Below are positions 1 to 8,324 of a DNA stretch of 64,000 nt, piece by piece (within the stretch, counting starts at the first letter, position 1; each line of letters begins with the position of its first letter). Source of the stretch: Actinomyces procaprae (GTDB taxonomy: Bacteria; Actinomycetota; Actinomycetes; Actinomycetales; Actinomycetaceae); NCBI RefSeq assembly GCF_004798665.1, contig NZ_CP039292.1:1922001-1986000 (forward strand), in the 5' to 3' direction. Below the pieces are notes generated by a model. The model had not been told where the DNA came from. It saw nothing but the letters and a program-made list of their open reading frames with translations, and made no database searches. A program made the translations under genes and the position numbers.

Positions 1-546
1 ACTGGAGGTGACCACGTTGCCCAGCAGGGAGCGCTGCATGCGCTGCACGGAGCCCTGGCCGTTGCACTCCGCGCAGGTCACCGGGGAGGTACCGGGGGCG
101 CAGCAGGAGCCGTTGCACGTGTCGCACACGACGTAGGTGTCCATGGTGACGTTCTTGGTGGCACCGAAGACGACGTCGGCCAGGTCCACGTCCACGACCA
201 GCAGCGAGTCCTGGCCGCGGCGGGTGCGGGATGCCGGTCCGCGGGCGGCGGCGCCACCGAAGAATGCCTGCTGGAACAGGTCGGAGAAGCTGCCGAAGTC
301 GCCGGTGAAGCCACCGCCGAAGCCATTATTGCCGTGTAGGGCGTCCTCTCCGCCCAGGTCGTACATCTTCCGCTTCTCGGAGTCGGACAGGACCTCGTAG
401 GCGGTGGAGACCTTCTTGAACTCGTCCTCGTGCCCCGGGCCGGCGACGTCGGGGTGCAGCTGGCGGGCCTTCTTGCGGTAGGCCTTCTTGATCTCATCGG
501 CGGTGGCCTGGCGGGTGACGCCGAGGACCTCGTAGTAGTCGCTCAC
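1..546 (-). CDS. dnaJ: Chaperone DnaJ (Hsp40), 3' end outside the window
   Basis: Co-chaperone that delivers unfolded clients to DnaK and stimulates its ATPase in the cytoplasm. The N-terminal J domain is visible (start VSDYYEVLGV, then the HPD motif in QLHPDVAG). It is followed by a Gly/Phe-rich stretch (GNNGFGGGFTGDFGSF) and the start of the zinc-binding domain, with motifs CDTCNGSC and CAECNGQG. The first motif has Cys where CxxCxGxG normally ends in Gly. The GTG start at 546 directly precedes the J domain. About 182 codons are present and the peptide-binding C-terminus is off the left edge. It lies 44 bp downstream of hrcA on the same strand, the usual actinobacterial hrcA-dnaJ2 arrangement, so the CIRCE site upstream of hrcA probably controls it. 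Confidence 0.95.
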   Translation of the reverse strand, partial: MSDYYEVLGVTRQATADEIKKAYRKKARQLHPDVAGPGHEDEFKKVSTAYEVLSDSEKRKMYDLGGEDALHGNNGFGGGFTGDFGSFSDLFQQAFFGGAAARGPASRTRRGQDSLLVVDVDLADVVFGATKNVTMDTYVVCDTCNGSCCAPGTSPVTCAECNGQGSVQRMQRSLLGNVVTSS

Positions 547-590
547 GCTTGCTGGTGTTCCTTCGTGGTGGGTTGTGTCGGGAGGCCGGT

Positions 591-1652
591 TCAGTTCGCC
601 GCGGTGTCCGACTCCGTGAGGAATCTGGACAGGTAGCGGGCGACGGCGCGTACGGCCGCCATGGTGGCCGGGTAGTCCATGCGGGTGGGTCCGATGACGC
701 CCAGGTGGGCGACGGCGTCGCCCGGGCCGTAGGCGGCCGAGACCACGGAGGCCTCGGCCAGGGCGTCCTCGTGGGTCTCCGAGCCGATGCGCACGGTGGT
801 GCCGGTGTCGTCGGCGTCGGCGATGCGGGAGGCGTCGGAGGAGGTGAACAGCCGCAGCAGCACCACCTGTTCCTCGACGGCGTCCAGCAGCGTGCCGATT
901 GCGGTGAAGTCCAGGGAGCGAGCGAGGTTGGCGGTGCCGGCGACGACGATGCGCTCCTCGGCGTCGGGCCGCAGGGCGGCGATCAGCTCGTCGGTGACGG
1001 CTGCCAGGACGGTGCGCTCCTCCTCGGGCGCCTGCTGTGCGAGCGCAGCCAGCACCGGGACGACCTCGGCGGCGCGGCGGCCGACCAGGGCGGTGTTCAG
1101 CCGCACGCGCAGCCGCTCCAGGACGGCGGGGTCCACCAGCCCGTCGGGGCCGCGGCCGGACAGGCCGACGGTTCGCTGCTCGACGCGGCCGGTATCCGTG
1201 ATGATGACCATGAGCAGACGGGTGGGGCCGAGGGCCACCAGTTCCAGGTGGCGCAGGGTGGTGCGGCGCAGGCTGGGATACTCGACGACGGCGAGCTGCC
1301 CGGTCAGCTGGGCGAGCACCCGCACGGTGCGGGCGACCACCTGCTCCAGGTCGACGGCGCCGGATAGCAGCGCGTTGATGGCGGCCCGCTCGGGGACGGA
1401 GAGGGGCTTGATACGGGCGACCTCGTCGACGAAGCGGCGGTAACCTTTCTCGGTGGGCACGCGGCCGGCACTGGTGTGGGGCTGGTGGATGTAGCCCTCG
1501 TCCTCCAGGGTGGCCATGTCATTGCGGATGGTGGCCGGAGAGACGCCCAGCCGGTAGCGTTCCACCAGGGCGCGTGAGCCGACCGGCTCGCGGGTGCGCA
1601 CATAGTCGGAGACGATGGCGGACAGCACCTTGAGTCGGCGGTCATCCGACAT
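591..1652 (-). CDS. hrcA: Heat-inducible transcription repressor HrcA
   Basis: Repressor of class I heat-shock genes that binds the CIRCE inverted repeat and is kept active by GroEL in known systems. The 353-aa product has the N-terminal winged helix ([20 protein letters not shown], then [20 protein letters not shown] and [14 protein letters not shown]) and the C-terminal HrcA domain ending near the IGPTRMDYP motif, all typical of the family. ATG at 1652 was chosen because [10 protein letters not shown] is the normal family N-terminus; the frame stays open further upstream but without homology. A CIRCE operator lies about 100 bp upstream, so the gene is probably autoregulated and co-transcribed with dnaJ. 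Confidence 0.97.
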   Translation of the reverse strand: MSDDRRLKVLSAIVSDYVRTREPVGSRALVERYRLGVSPATIRNDMATLEDEGYIHQPHTSAGRVPTEKGYRRFVDEVARIKPLSVPERAAINALLSGAVDLEQVVARTVRVLAQLTGQLAVVEYPSLRRTTLRHLELVALGPTRLLMVIITDTGRVEQRTVGLSGRGPDGLVDPAVLERLRVRLNTALVGRRAAEVVPVLAALAQQAPEEERTVLAAVTDELIAALRPDAEERIVVAGTANLARSLDFTAIGTLLDAVEEQVVLLRLFTSSDASRIADADDTGTTVRIGSETHEDALAEASVVSAAYGPGDAVAHLGVIGPTRMDYPATMAAVRAVARYLSRFLTESDTAAN

Positions 1653-1749
1653 GGGGCTCTCCTCACTCGTCTGCTGCGGGGCGGAGCACATGCACCGCTC
1701 CCTTCGGGCGCGCTCACCCGGGTGCCCGGCCGCGCATGAGTCGCGGCAG

Positions 1750-1776
1750 TTAGCACTCCCGGGGTGCGAGTGCCAT
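1750..1776. promoter_or_regulatory. CIRCE operator (HrcA binding site)
   Basis: The left arm TTAGCACTC (1750-1758) and right arm GAGTGCCAT (1768-1776) are separated by exactly 9 nt, matching the CIRCE consensus TTAGCACTC-N9-GAGTGCTAA with two mismatches at the distal end of the right arm. It sits upstream of hrcA, and on the other side before the divergent DUF3097 gene. Confidence 0.9.
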
Positions 1777-1814
1777 CCTACGCCGTGGCGCGGCGAGTCA
1801 GCAGGGGCGAGGGC

Positions 1815-2945
1815 GTGACCTTCCCCTACCGTGCCCAGAGTGAACACGCCACCCTCCCGCCGCTCCGGCCCCGTCCCTGGCGCCACTGCCGCCCGCCGTC
1901 AGGCCCTGCGCGAGCAGGCCGCCCGCCAGCAGGCGGCCGCCGGCCGCAGCGACGCCCCGGGGGCGCGGGTCGGGCCGCGGCGGCTTCCGGGCGTTCCGCG
2001 GCGGGTCGCGGGGGCCGCCAGGCCGCCACTCCCCCGCCCGCGCGTCCTTCGGCGGGCAACCGTTACGGCGGGGATGTGCTGGCGGTGGACCCTCACCGAG
2101 TTGGGCCGACGGCGGTGCGCCCGGAGTCTGTGCATGTGGCCCTCACGCGCGGCATGGTGCTTGAGGATCGGCAGACCGGCTTCGTGGGCGCGGCAGTGGC
2201 GGTGGAGAAGTCCGGGGGCAAGCACCTGGTGGTGCTGGAGGACCGCAGGGGCGTGCGGCGCGCCTTCCCGCTGGGGCCGGGATTCTGGTTGGAGGGCCGG
2301 CCGGTGATCCTGGACCCGCCGGCCCCGCGCAAGCGTCCCCCCGCCGGGCCGGTCAGCGCCGGCGGCCGCAGGCTGACCGCCTCGGGCTCCTACGCCGTCG
2401 AGGGCGAGCGGGCGCGGGTGGCGCGCGCCTCGCGCATCTGGGTGGAGGGCAAGCACGACGCCGAGCTGGTGGAGAAGGTGTGGGGTGATGACCTGCGCCA
2501 TGAGGGCGTGGTGGTGCTCATGCTGGACGGCGTCGACAACCTCGAGGAGGTCATGGTCGAGTTCGGCCCCTCACCTCAGCGGCGGGCGGGCGTGCTGGTG
2601 GACCACCTGGTGCCCGGCTCGAAGGAGTCGCGCATCGCCGAGCAGGTGCGGGCCATGCCCGGCGGGGAGAACGTCCTGATCCTGGGGCACCCGTACGTGG
2701 ACGTGTGGCAGGCGGTGCGGCCCGAGCGGGTGGGGCTGACGGCCTGGCCGGAGATTCCCCGCGGCACCGACATCAAGCACGGCACCCTGGAGGCGCTGGG
2801 GTGGCCGCACGCCGACCAGGCCGATATCGCCCGCGGCTGGCAGCGGATCCTGGCGACGGTGCGCTCTTACAAGGACCTGGAGCCGAGTCTGCTGGGGCGC
2901 ATGGAGGAGCTGATCGACTTCGTGACCGCCCCCGGCACCCGCTAG
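1815..2945 (+). CDS. DUF3097 family protein (Toprim-like)
   Basis: Actinobacterial conserved protein, usually next to hrcA and hemW, of unknown function. The conserved part begins around [12 protein letters not shown] and includes a Toprim-like signature: [25 protein letters not shown] and [13 protein letters not shown], suggesting a nucleic-acid or nucleotide phosphotransfer fold (inference). The N-terminus is unclear. Reading frame 1 from GTG 1831 or 1840 gives a natural-looking Ala/Arg-rich start ([19 protein letters not shown]). It would join the conserved frame only after a one-base shift near the CCCCGGGGG run at 1956-1964. The in-frame GTG at 1815 is given here as a conservative choice; GTG 1764 is also possible but overlaps the CIRCE site. 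Confidence 0.75.
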   Translation: MTFPYRAQSEHATLPPLRPRPWRHCRPPSGPARAGRPPAGGRRPQRRPGGAGRAAAASGRSAAGRGGRQAATPPPARPSAGNRYGGDVLAVDPHRVGPTAVRPESVHVALTRGMVLEDRQTGFVGAAVAVEKSGGKHLVVLEDRRGVRRAFPLGPGFWLEGRPVILDPPAPRKRPPAGPVSAGGRRLTASGSYAVEGERARVARASRIWVEGKHDAELVEKVWGDDLRHEGVVVLMLDGVDNLEEVMVEFGPSPQRRAGVLVDHLVPGSKESRIAEQVRAMPGGENVLILGHPYVDVWQAVRPERVGLTAWPEIPRGTDIKHGTLEALGWPHADQADIARGWQRILATVRSYKDLEPSLLGRMEELIDFVTAPGTR

Positions 2946-2956
2946 CCACCCCCCTC

Positions 2957-3022
2957 ATCGAGGTCGGTCGTAGTAACCATCGAGATCGGTAGAAGTAACC
3001 GCCGAGATCGGTAGATATGGCG
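2957..3022. repeat. Tandem array of three 22-bp units (ACCGAGATCGGTAG family)
   Basis: Three contiguous 22-bp units at 2957, 2979 and 3001 share the core CGAGRTCGGT followed by a TAGTAACC-like tail. The core CCGA-GA-TCGG is a short imperfect palindrome. The array starts 12 bp after the stop of the DUF3097 gene. Related arrays occur at 5127-5192 (inverted), 19141-19173 and 42977-43067. Confidence 0.85.
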
Positions 3023-3147
3023 AGGCGGCCGACCGCACCTCGAACCATCATTTCACAAGCGGTTCACAGCAGGTCTTTCAGGTGCTGTCCAATCTCACCC
3101 GCTTCCATCTGTGCATAACCCTGATGTCTACGGAAAGGAAGCCGACA

Positions 3148-5102
3148 ATGATGATCTCGCGACGCTCCGTGATGCGGGCGGTGCCGGTGGCGGCGCTGCT
3201 CGGCGCCACCGGGATGGCCGCCTGCTCCAACGACTCCGGCAGCTCGACCAATACCTCGGGCTCCACAGCCGCCTCCACCACCAGCACCGACCTGGCCCTC
3301 AACCCGGCGGCCTGGAGCTATGACGCCGACGGCGACGTGTACTACCAGCTGGGACTGTCCTACGTGGCCTCCCCGCAGGACACCGGCTACGAGACCCTCG
3401 GCGTCTTCGTGCCCGGCGCCTACATGTCCGCCACCGACAACGGGGACGGCACCTTCACCGCCGAGGTCGCCTCCGACGGCGCGGTGGGCGACTGGACGGC
3501 CACGACGGCGCCGATCGTGCTGCCGGTCAACACCCCGGGCTACGCCGCCCAGCAGCCGCCCAGCGAGTACTCCTACGACACGGTGTCGACCTATATGGAG
3601 GCCGGCTTCATCTACGTACAGGCGGGCCTGCGCGGCAAGGACTCAACCACCGACGCGGCCCCCGGCAACGCGCCCTGGGGCGTGACCGACCTGAAGGCGG
3701 CCGTGCGCTACCTGCGTTACAACGCCGCCGCCCTGCCCGGCAACTCCGAGCAGACGTACGTCTTCGGCCACTCCGGCGGCGGCGCTCAGTCCGCCGTTAT
3801 GGGGGCATCCGGCGACTCCGCCCTGTACACGCCCTACCTGGAGGCGCTCGGCGCAGCCACCACCGACGCCGACGGCGCCACCCTCTCGGACGCGATCGCG
3901 GGGGCCATGTGCTGGTGCCCGATCACCAGCCTGGATGCCGCCAACGCCGCCTACGAGTGGAACATGGGCCAGTTCGCCACCACCGGCACCCGTGAGGCGG
4001 GCACCTGGACGGAGGCCTACTCCAAGGACCTGGCCGCCGCCTACGCCGACCACCTCAACGGCCTGGGACTGGTCGACTCCGACGGCAACACCCTGGCCCT
4101 GGAGGAGTCCGCGGACGGGCAGTACCTGGCCGGCTCCTACTACGACCACATGGTCGCCGTAGTCGAGCAGTCGCTGAACGACTTCCTGGCCGCCACCGAG
4201 TTCCCCTACACGCCCAACACCACCGAGATGGCCGGTATGGAGGCCCAGGGCGGCTCCGGCGGGCCCGCGGGCGGCCCGGGCGGCCCGGGCGGCTCAACCG
4301 GCGATGCCTCCGGGCTCCCCTCCGGCGCCCCGGTGACGGCCAGGCCCCCGACGGCGCACCCACCGGCGAGGGCACGCAGGGTGCCCCCGCCGACGGCGGC
4401 CCGGACGGAGATGGCGCCACCGCCGGTGCGGGCGGCCCCGGGGAGGGCTCCTCGGCGGATTCCTCCGAGTCGGTCACCTACGAGACCGTCGAGGACTACA
4501 TCGCGGCTCTGAATGAGGACGTGGAGTGGGTCTCCTACGACTCCTCGACCAACACGGCCACGATCACCGGCCTGGAGGGCTTCGTCACCAGCCAGAAGGC
4601 GGCGACCAAGGACGTGGGCGCGCTCGACGGCGTCGACCGGGGCCAGACCGAGAACACGGTCCTGGGCGTCGGGGAGACGGCGATGCACTTCTCCGAGCTC
4701 TCCCGCGACGTGATCGCCGCCAACCAGGACACCTACGCCGCCCTGACCAACTGGTCCGACGAGTACGGCTCTTCCGAGTACGACTCGGACTTTGCGCAGA
4801 CCGACGCGCTCGGCGTCGACGTGCTCACCCGCGAGCACATGTACAACCCGATGTACTTCCTGTCCAGCGCCTACGAGGGCGCCGGCACCTCGACGGTGGC
4901 ACCGAACTGGCGCATCCGCACCGGTATCACCCAGGGCGACACCGCCTCCACGGTTGAGGTGAACCTGGCGCTGGCCCTGCAGGCGGCCGGCCAGTCGGTG
5001 GACTTCGCGACCATCTGGGGCCAGGGGCACACCATGGCCGAACTGACCGGCACCGGCGAGGAGAACTTCATCGCCTGGGTGGCCGAGAAGGCGGCCTCCT
5101 GA
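3148..5102 (+). pseudogene. Secreted lipoprotein alpha/beta hydrolase, tannase-like, with a frameshift
   Basis: Probable exported esterase. The start (ATG 3148, after GGAAAGGAAG) encodes SRRSVM and a lipobox MAAC with Cys26. The nucleophile elbow is GHSGGG (Ser209), followed by a CWCPITSLDAANAAYEWNMG segment as seen in tannase/feruloyl-esterase-like proteins. The other candidate triad residues are in the second frame: Asp in ITQGDTAS and His in WGQGHTM near the C-terminus. The first frame runs into unrelated sequence to 4512, while the true continuation is read one frame over and ends at 5102. The shift falls at the CCCC run near 4328-4331, in a Gly/Pro-rich linker: restoring one base gives SGAPGDGQAPDGAP. 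It is either a real frameshift, phase variation or an assembly error. Inverted repeat arrays flank the gene. Confidence 0.8.
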
Positions 5103-5126
5103 CAGTCCTCCGCCTCCACGGGGCCG

Positions 5127-5192
5127 TGCCATATCGACCGACCTCGGCGGTTATTGCGACCGACCTCGATGGTTATTACGACCGACCTCGCG
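5127..5192. repeat. Inverted counterpart of the 2957-3022 array (three 22-bp units)
   Basis: Three 22-bp units (5127, 5149, 5171) are the reverse complement of the 2957 array, in matching order: both contain GGTCGGTCG, a TAACCATCGAG junction and an ATATGGC end. The two arrays therefore form an inverted pair around the esterase gene. Confidence 0.85.
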
Positions 5193-5206
5193 GAGTGGGG
5201 TAAGCG

Positions 5207-5242
5207 ATGGGGCCCGGACACCTGTGGGTGTCCGGGCCCCAT
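5207..5242. terminator. Bidirectional hairpin terminator
   Basis: A perfect 16-bp stem (ATGGGGCCCGGACACC paired with 5227-5242) with the 4-nt loop TGTG lies between the convergent esterase gene and the antiporter gene. There is no long U-run on either side, as is common for GC-rich actinobacterial terminators. Confidence 0.85.
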
Positions 5243-5273
5243 CCGCTCATGCCGGCGGCGGTGAGCGCCGTCG

Positions 5274-6677
5274 TCAGGCGTCCGCCAGCGCCAGGCGGCG
5301 GCTGGAGCGCAGCAGCCGGATATTGTTGGCCAGCAGCACGAGTACCAGCACGACGCCGAGGAGCTTGGCCCACAGCGGGGAGGCGATGAACAGCAGGACC
5401 ATCGCCACCAGGATCGGCCCTAGATACATGTAGGCACGGACGATATAGCCCCCGAAGGACGGCATCTCCACGTCGCGCGCCTCGGCGACGGACTTAACCA
5501 TGAAGTTGGGGCCGTTGCCGATGTAGGTAAGGGCGCCGCACAGCACTGCGCCCAGCGAGATGGAACGCAGGTACAGTTCCGGGACACCCGCGACTGTCGC
5601 GCCTCCGGGGTGCGCCACCTGACCGGCCATCTCGAAGAAGGTGGCGTAGGTGGGGGCGTTGTCGAGCATCGATGACAGCCCGCCGGTGAACACGAAGAAG
5701 GTGATCTCGTTAAGCGGCAGGCTGCCGGCGACCTCGTCGAGGTAGCGCAGCGCGGGGATCATGGTCAGGAAGATGCCGATGAACAGGGCCGCGACCTCGG
5801 CGATCGGACCCCACTCGAACTGGTTGTCCTCGAAGCGGGCGCGCTTGTCGCCGAGCTTGTAGGAGGCGCCGGCGGCGGCGAACATGATGAGCTCCCGCAG
5901 CGGGATCCAGTCCATGAGTGCGGCGTGCCCCTCCTCTATGGCCTCGGTGTCGACGGAGGGGACGAAGGCGACGGCGGCAATGATCACCACGAACCAGATG
6001 AGGTTGCTGGAGCCGCGCAGGCCCAGCGGCTCGATCTCGGTCTTGTCCGCGAGAATGTCGGCCGCGGGCTCCTGCGAGTAGTACCAGGTGTCAAGGGCGA
6101 AGTAGCTGGCCAGCAGCATGGCGTTGACGAACAGCCACTCGATGGCGAGGCTGAAGGTCCAGGTGAAGGGGACGCCGCGCAGGAAACCGAGGAACAGCGG
6201 CGGGTCGCCGAGCGGGGTCAGCAGGCCGCCGCAGTTGGCGACCATGAAGATGGTGAACAGTACGGTGTGGACGCGGTACTCCCGCTCCCGGTTGGTGTTC
6301 AGCAGCGGCCGGATCAGCAGCATGGCGGCGCCGGTGGTGCCGACGAAGCTGGCCAGCAGGGCGCCGATCCCTAGGAAGATGGTGTTGTTGCGCGGGGTGG
6401 CCTGAATATCGCCCTTGAGGAAGATTCCTCCGGAGACCACGTACAGGGCGAACAGCAGCGCAATGAACTGCACGTACTCGACCACGGAGTCGAATACGGG
6501 ATGCCAGCCGAGCGCCACCAGCATCCACACCGCGACGGGCAGCCCCAGGACCAGGGCGAGTGCCAGCCGGTGGGTGTTGTTCTCCCACCAGTGGGATGTC
6601 GCCGGGACCAGCGGGAGAATCGCGATCGAGGCGAGCATGACGACGAAGGGCAGTATGGACCACCACTGCAACTGCAC
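5274..6677 (-). CDS. Sodium:proton antiporter, NhaD/CitMHS-like
   Basis: Polytopic inner-membrane transporter of the ion-transporter superfamily, about 467 aa with at least ten hydrophobic segments. Family features are an early WENNTHRLALALVLGLPVA region, the half-repeat SFVGTTGAAMLLIRP, CGGLLTPLGDPPLFLGFLRG and the second-half SSMLDNAPTYATFFEMAG and YIGNGPNFMVKSVAE. The paired GxxxTPLGDPP and NxPT elements are typical of putative Na+/H+ antiporters in this group. GTG 6677 is preceded by GGAG six bases upstream and gives the usual short N-terminus before the first helix; an upstream ATG at 6722 lacks this. Substrate is assigned by family only. Confidence 0.85.
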   Translation of the reverse strand: MQLQWWSILPFVVMLASIAILPLVPATSHWWENNTHRLALALVLGLPVAVWMLVALGWHPVFDSVVEYVQFIALLFALYVVSGGIFLKGDIQATPRNNTIFLGIGALLASFVGTTGAAMLLIRPLLNTNREREYRVHTVLFTIFMVANCGGLLTPLGDPPLFLGFLRGVPFTWTFSLAIEWLFVNAMLLASYFALDTWYYSQEPAADILADKTEIEPLGLRGSSNLIWFVVIIAAVAFVPSVDTEAIEEGHAALMDWIPLRELIMFAAAGASYKLGDKRARFEDNQFEWGPIAEVAALFIGIFLTMIPALRYLDEVAGSLPLNEITFFVFTGGLSSMLDNAPTYATFFEMAGQVAHPGGATVAGVPELYLRSISLGAVLCGALTYIGNGPNFMVKSVAEARDVEMPSFGGYIVRAYMYLGPILVAMVLLFIASPLWAKLLGVVLVLVLLANNIRLLRSSRRLALADA

Positions 6678-6811
6678 GTGAGACTCCTCAGCTCGGGGCA
6701 GGTTCTCTGGTCGCCCCATCAAAGACGCGGCGACGCTAGCCTCACCCTATGACGAGATCCGTTTCGGATGGTGAGACATCGGCGCGTCCCGGGCACAAGG
6801 TGACCGGAAGC

Positions 6812-6850
6812 ACGCCGTCGTCGGGCGGAACAGCGGCCCGACGACGGCGT
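6812..6850. terminator. Hairpin terminator
   Basis: A perfect 15-bp stem, ACGCCGTCGTCGGGC (6812-6826) with 6836-6850, and a 9-nt loop. It lies just 3' of the minus-strand membrane protein gene that ends at 6872. Confidence 0.8.
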
Positions 6851-6871
6851 CGCCCGGCCGGTGTCGCTGCG

Positions 6872-7639
6872 TCAGCCCTGGCTCTGGTGGCGGGCGACGT
6901 CGCGGCCCTGGACGCGCACATAGGCGTAAGTGGTCATCAGGGCCACCAGCGGACTGGTGACGATCCAGCCGATCACGGTGACCGCTCCGGCAATGTGCAG
7001 CAGTACGCCGACCAGCGCGAAGGGCAGCAGCACACCGACGTTGTCCGACAGCAGGCGCATCGAGGACCGCATGGCGGCAGTCGCCTCAAGGTTGCGCTCG
7101 ACGGCGGCGTACTCGACGAAGGTGAGCAGGTAGAACAGGATGATTCCGGGGATGACCAGGAGGACGGCGCCGAGTCCGATCGCCAGACCCGACAGGATGA
7201 GGGCAAGAATGGTCTGTCCGAAGTTCGGGAAGGTGAAGAAGTCCTTGAAGTCCGCCTTCCGCCCGGAGGAGGTCAGCAGGCCCACGTGCGCCAGAGCGAT
7301 GGGGCTAATGAGCGTGGCGACCAGGGAGATGATGCTGCTACCGGGGATGCCCACGCCGTAGCTGTGCTCGACGCCATTGATGGTGTAGCTCGCCTCCGCA
7401 CCAATGCGGCCCAGGATCGTCCAGATGGCGAAGCCGCCCAGCAAGACAACCGCGTTGTCGGTGATGCGGGACCATGCCCAGGACAACCCGTCGCCGACCG
7501 AGATGCCGGGCTGAGCCGACGGCGTGTAGCCGTAAGAGCCGGAGGCGCCGGGTTGGGAGGCTCCATAACCGTACCCCTGGCCGGCGCCTCGGTAACCGTT
7601 GTTCTGGGGTGCTCCGTAATCGGGCGTGCCTGTGCTCAT
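6872..7639 (-). CDS. Integral membrane protein with Gly/Tyr-rich N-terminus
   Basis: About 255 aa. The first 50 residues are a low-complexity Gly/Tyr/Gln/Pro tail (YGAPQNNGYRGAGQGYGYG) as in many actinobacterial DUF4013/DUF975-like proteins. It is followed by about five hydrophobic helices, including GFAIWTILG, SLVATLISPIALAHVGLL, LAIGLGAVLLVIPGIILFYLL and VLLPFALVGVLLHIAG. The central LLVIPGIILFYLLTFVEYAAVE motif is characteristic of this loosely defined family. ATG 7639 (MSTGTPDYG) is preferred over the first in-frame ATG at 7663. Function is unknown. It is likely monocistronic, with a terminator at 6812-6850. Confidence 0.75.
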   Translation of the reverse strand: MSTGTPDYGAPQNNGYRGAGQGYGYGASQPGASGSYGYTPSAQPGISVGDGLSWAWSRITDNAVVLLGGFAIWTILGRIGAEASYTINGVEHSYGVGIPGSSIISLVATLISPIALAHVGLLTSSGRKADFKDFFTFPNFGQTILALILSGLAIGLGAVLLVIPGIILFYLLTFVEYAAVERNLEATAAMRSSMRLLSDNVGVLLPFALVGVLLHIAGAVTVIGWIVTSPLVALMTTYAYVRVQGRDVARHQSQG

Positions 7640-7827
7640 GGCTCCATGATGCCAAATCGACATCTCGCACGTCCTGCCTTAACACTATGGAGGCCGCCAC
7701 GCAATCATCCCCACGCGCTCATGTCCGCGTACCGATCCGACAGACCCCGCCGCACCCTGGTGTCGGCAGCGCAGTGAACCGAGCCGATCAGCAGGCACCC
7801 CAGCGCGTGTCGATCTCCATCTATGGT

Positions 7828-8319
7828 GGCTCTTCCGGTTTGTGGGTGTGGTGGTTGGGGTCGGGGCTGCGGTGGGGGTGGTCGTTGCCGGGTTGGCGAG
7901 GTCGTCGTCGTTGTCGGTGGGTGGTGCTGGCTTGCGCTGAGTCGTCGGGGCCGTTGGGAGTATCTGGGTGCTGGACTGGGACTTCCGCCATTGAAGGCGC
8001 GCGGCGGTGATCTTGGTGCCCCACTTGACGGGCCCCCGGGCGCAGACGTGAGCGCTCGGGGTGCGGGCCTGGCGTGTTCGCCCGCGCGCCCCGGATGACG
8101 GTTCGGCACTTCGCCTGACAATTCGGCACTTCGCCTGACGGTTCGGCACTTCGCGCCAACGATTCGGCACTTCTGACGACGCTACGTACCCCTACCGTAC
8201 GAACCGTCGCAAGAAAGTACGAATCGCCGACCAGAACATACGAACCCTCACGCGAAGGTACGAACCGCCGCGTCAACACACAAACCCCCAGCCCAACACA
8301 CCCACAAACCGGAAGAGCC
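7828..8319. mobile_element. 492-bp MITE-like element with ISL3-type inverted repeats
   Basis: The ends are perfect inverted repeats over 23 bp, starting GGCTCTTCCGGTTTGTGGGT at 7828, with the complement ending at 8319. No convincing coding sequence lies inside. The interior holds two 20-bp-period arrays: four GTTCGGCACTTCGCCTGAC-like units at 8101-8180 and about five GTACGAACCG-type units at 8197-8297. Near-identical 8-bp flanks, TCTATGGT (7820-7827) and TCTATGGC (8320-8327), look like a target duplication. The right flank overlaps the first three bases of the neighbouring IS. Bases 7640-7819 hold nothing I recognise. Confidence 0.75.
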
Positions 8320-8324
8320 TCTAT

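Noticed and set aside
549..1367. Long open frames antisense to hrcA and to many other genes
   Set aside because: They mirror real genes in high-GC DNA; the composition (Gly/Val/His/Gln-rich or Arg/Pro/Ser-rich) is that of shadow frames.
8101..8297. Possible CRISPR array
   Set aside because: Units are 20 bp, degenerate and contiguous with no unique spacers, and no cas genes occur in the window.
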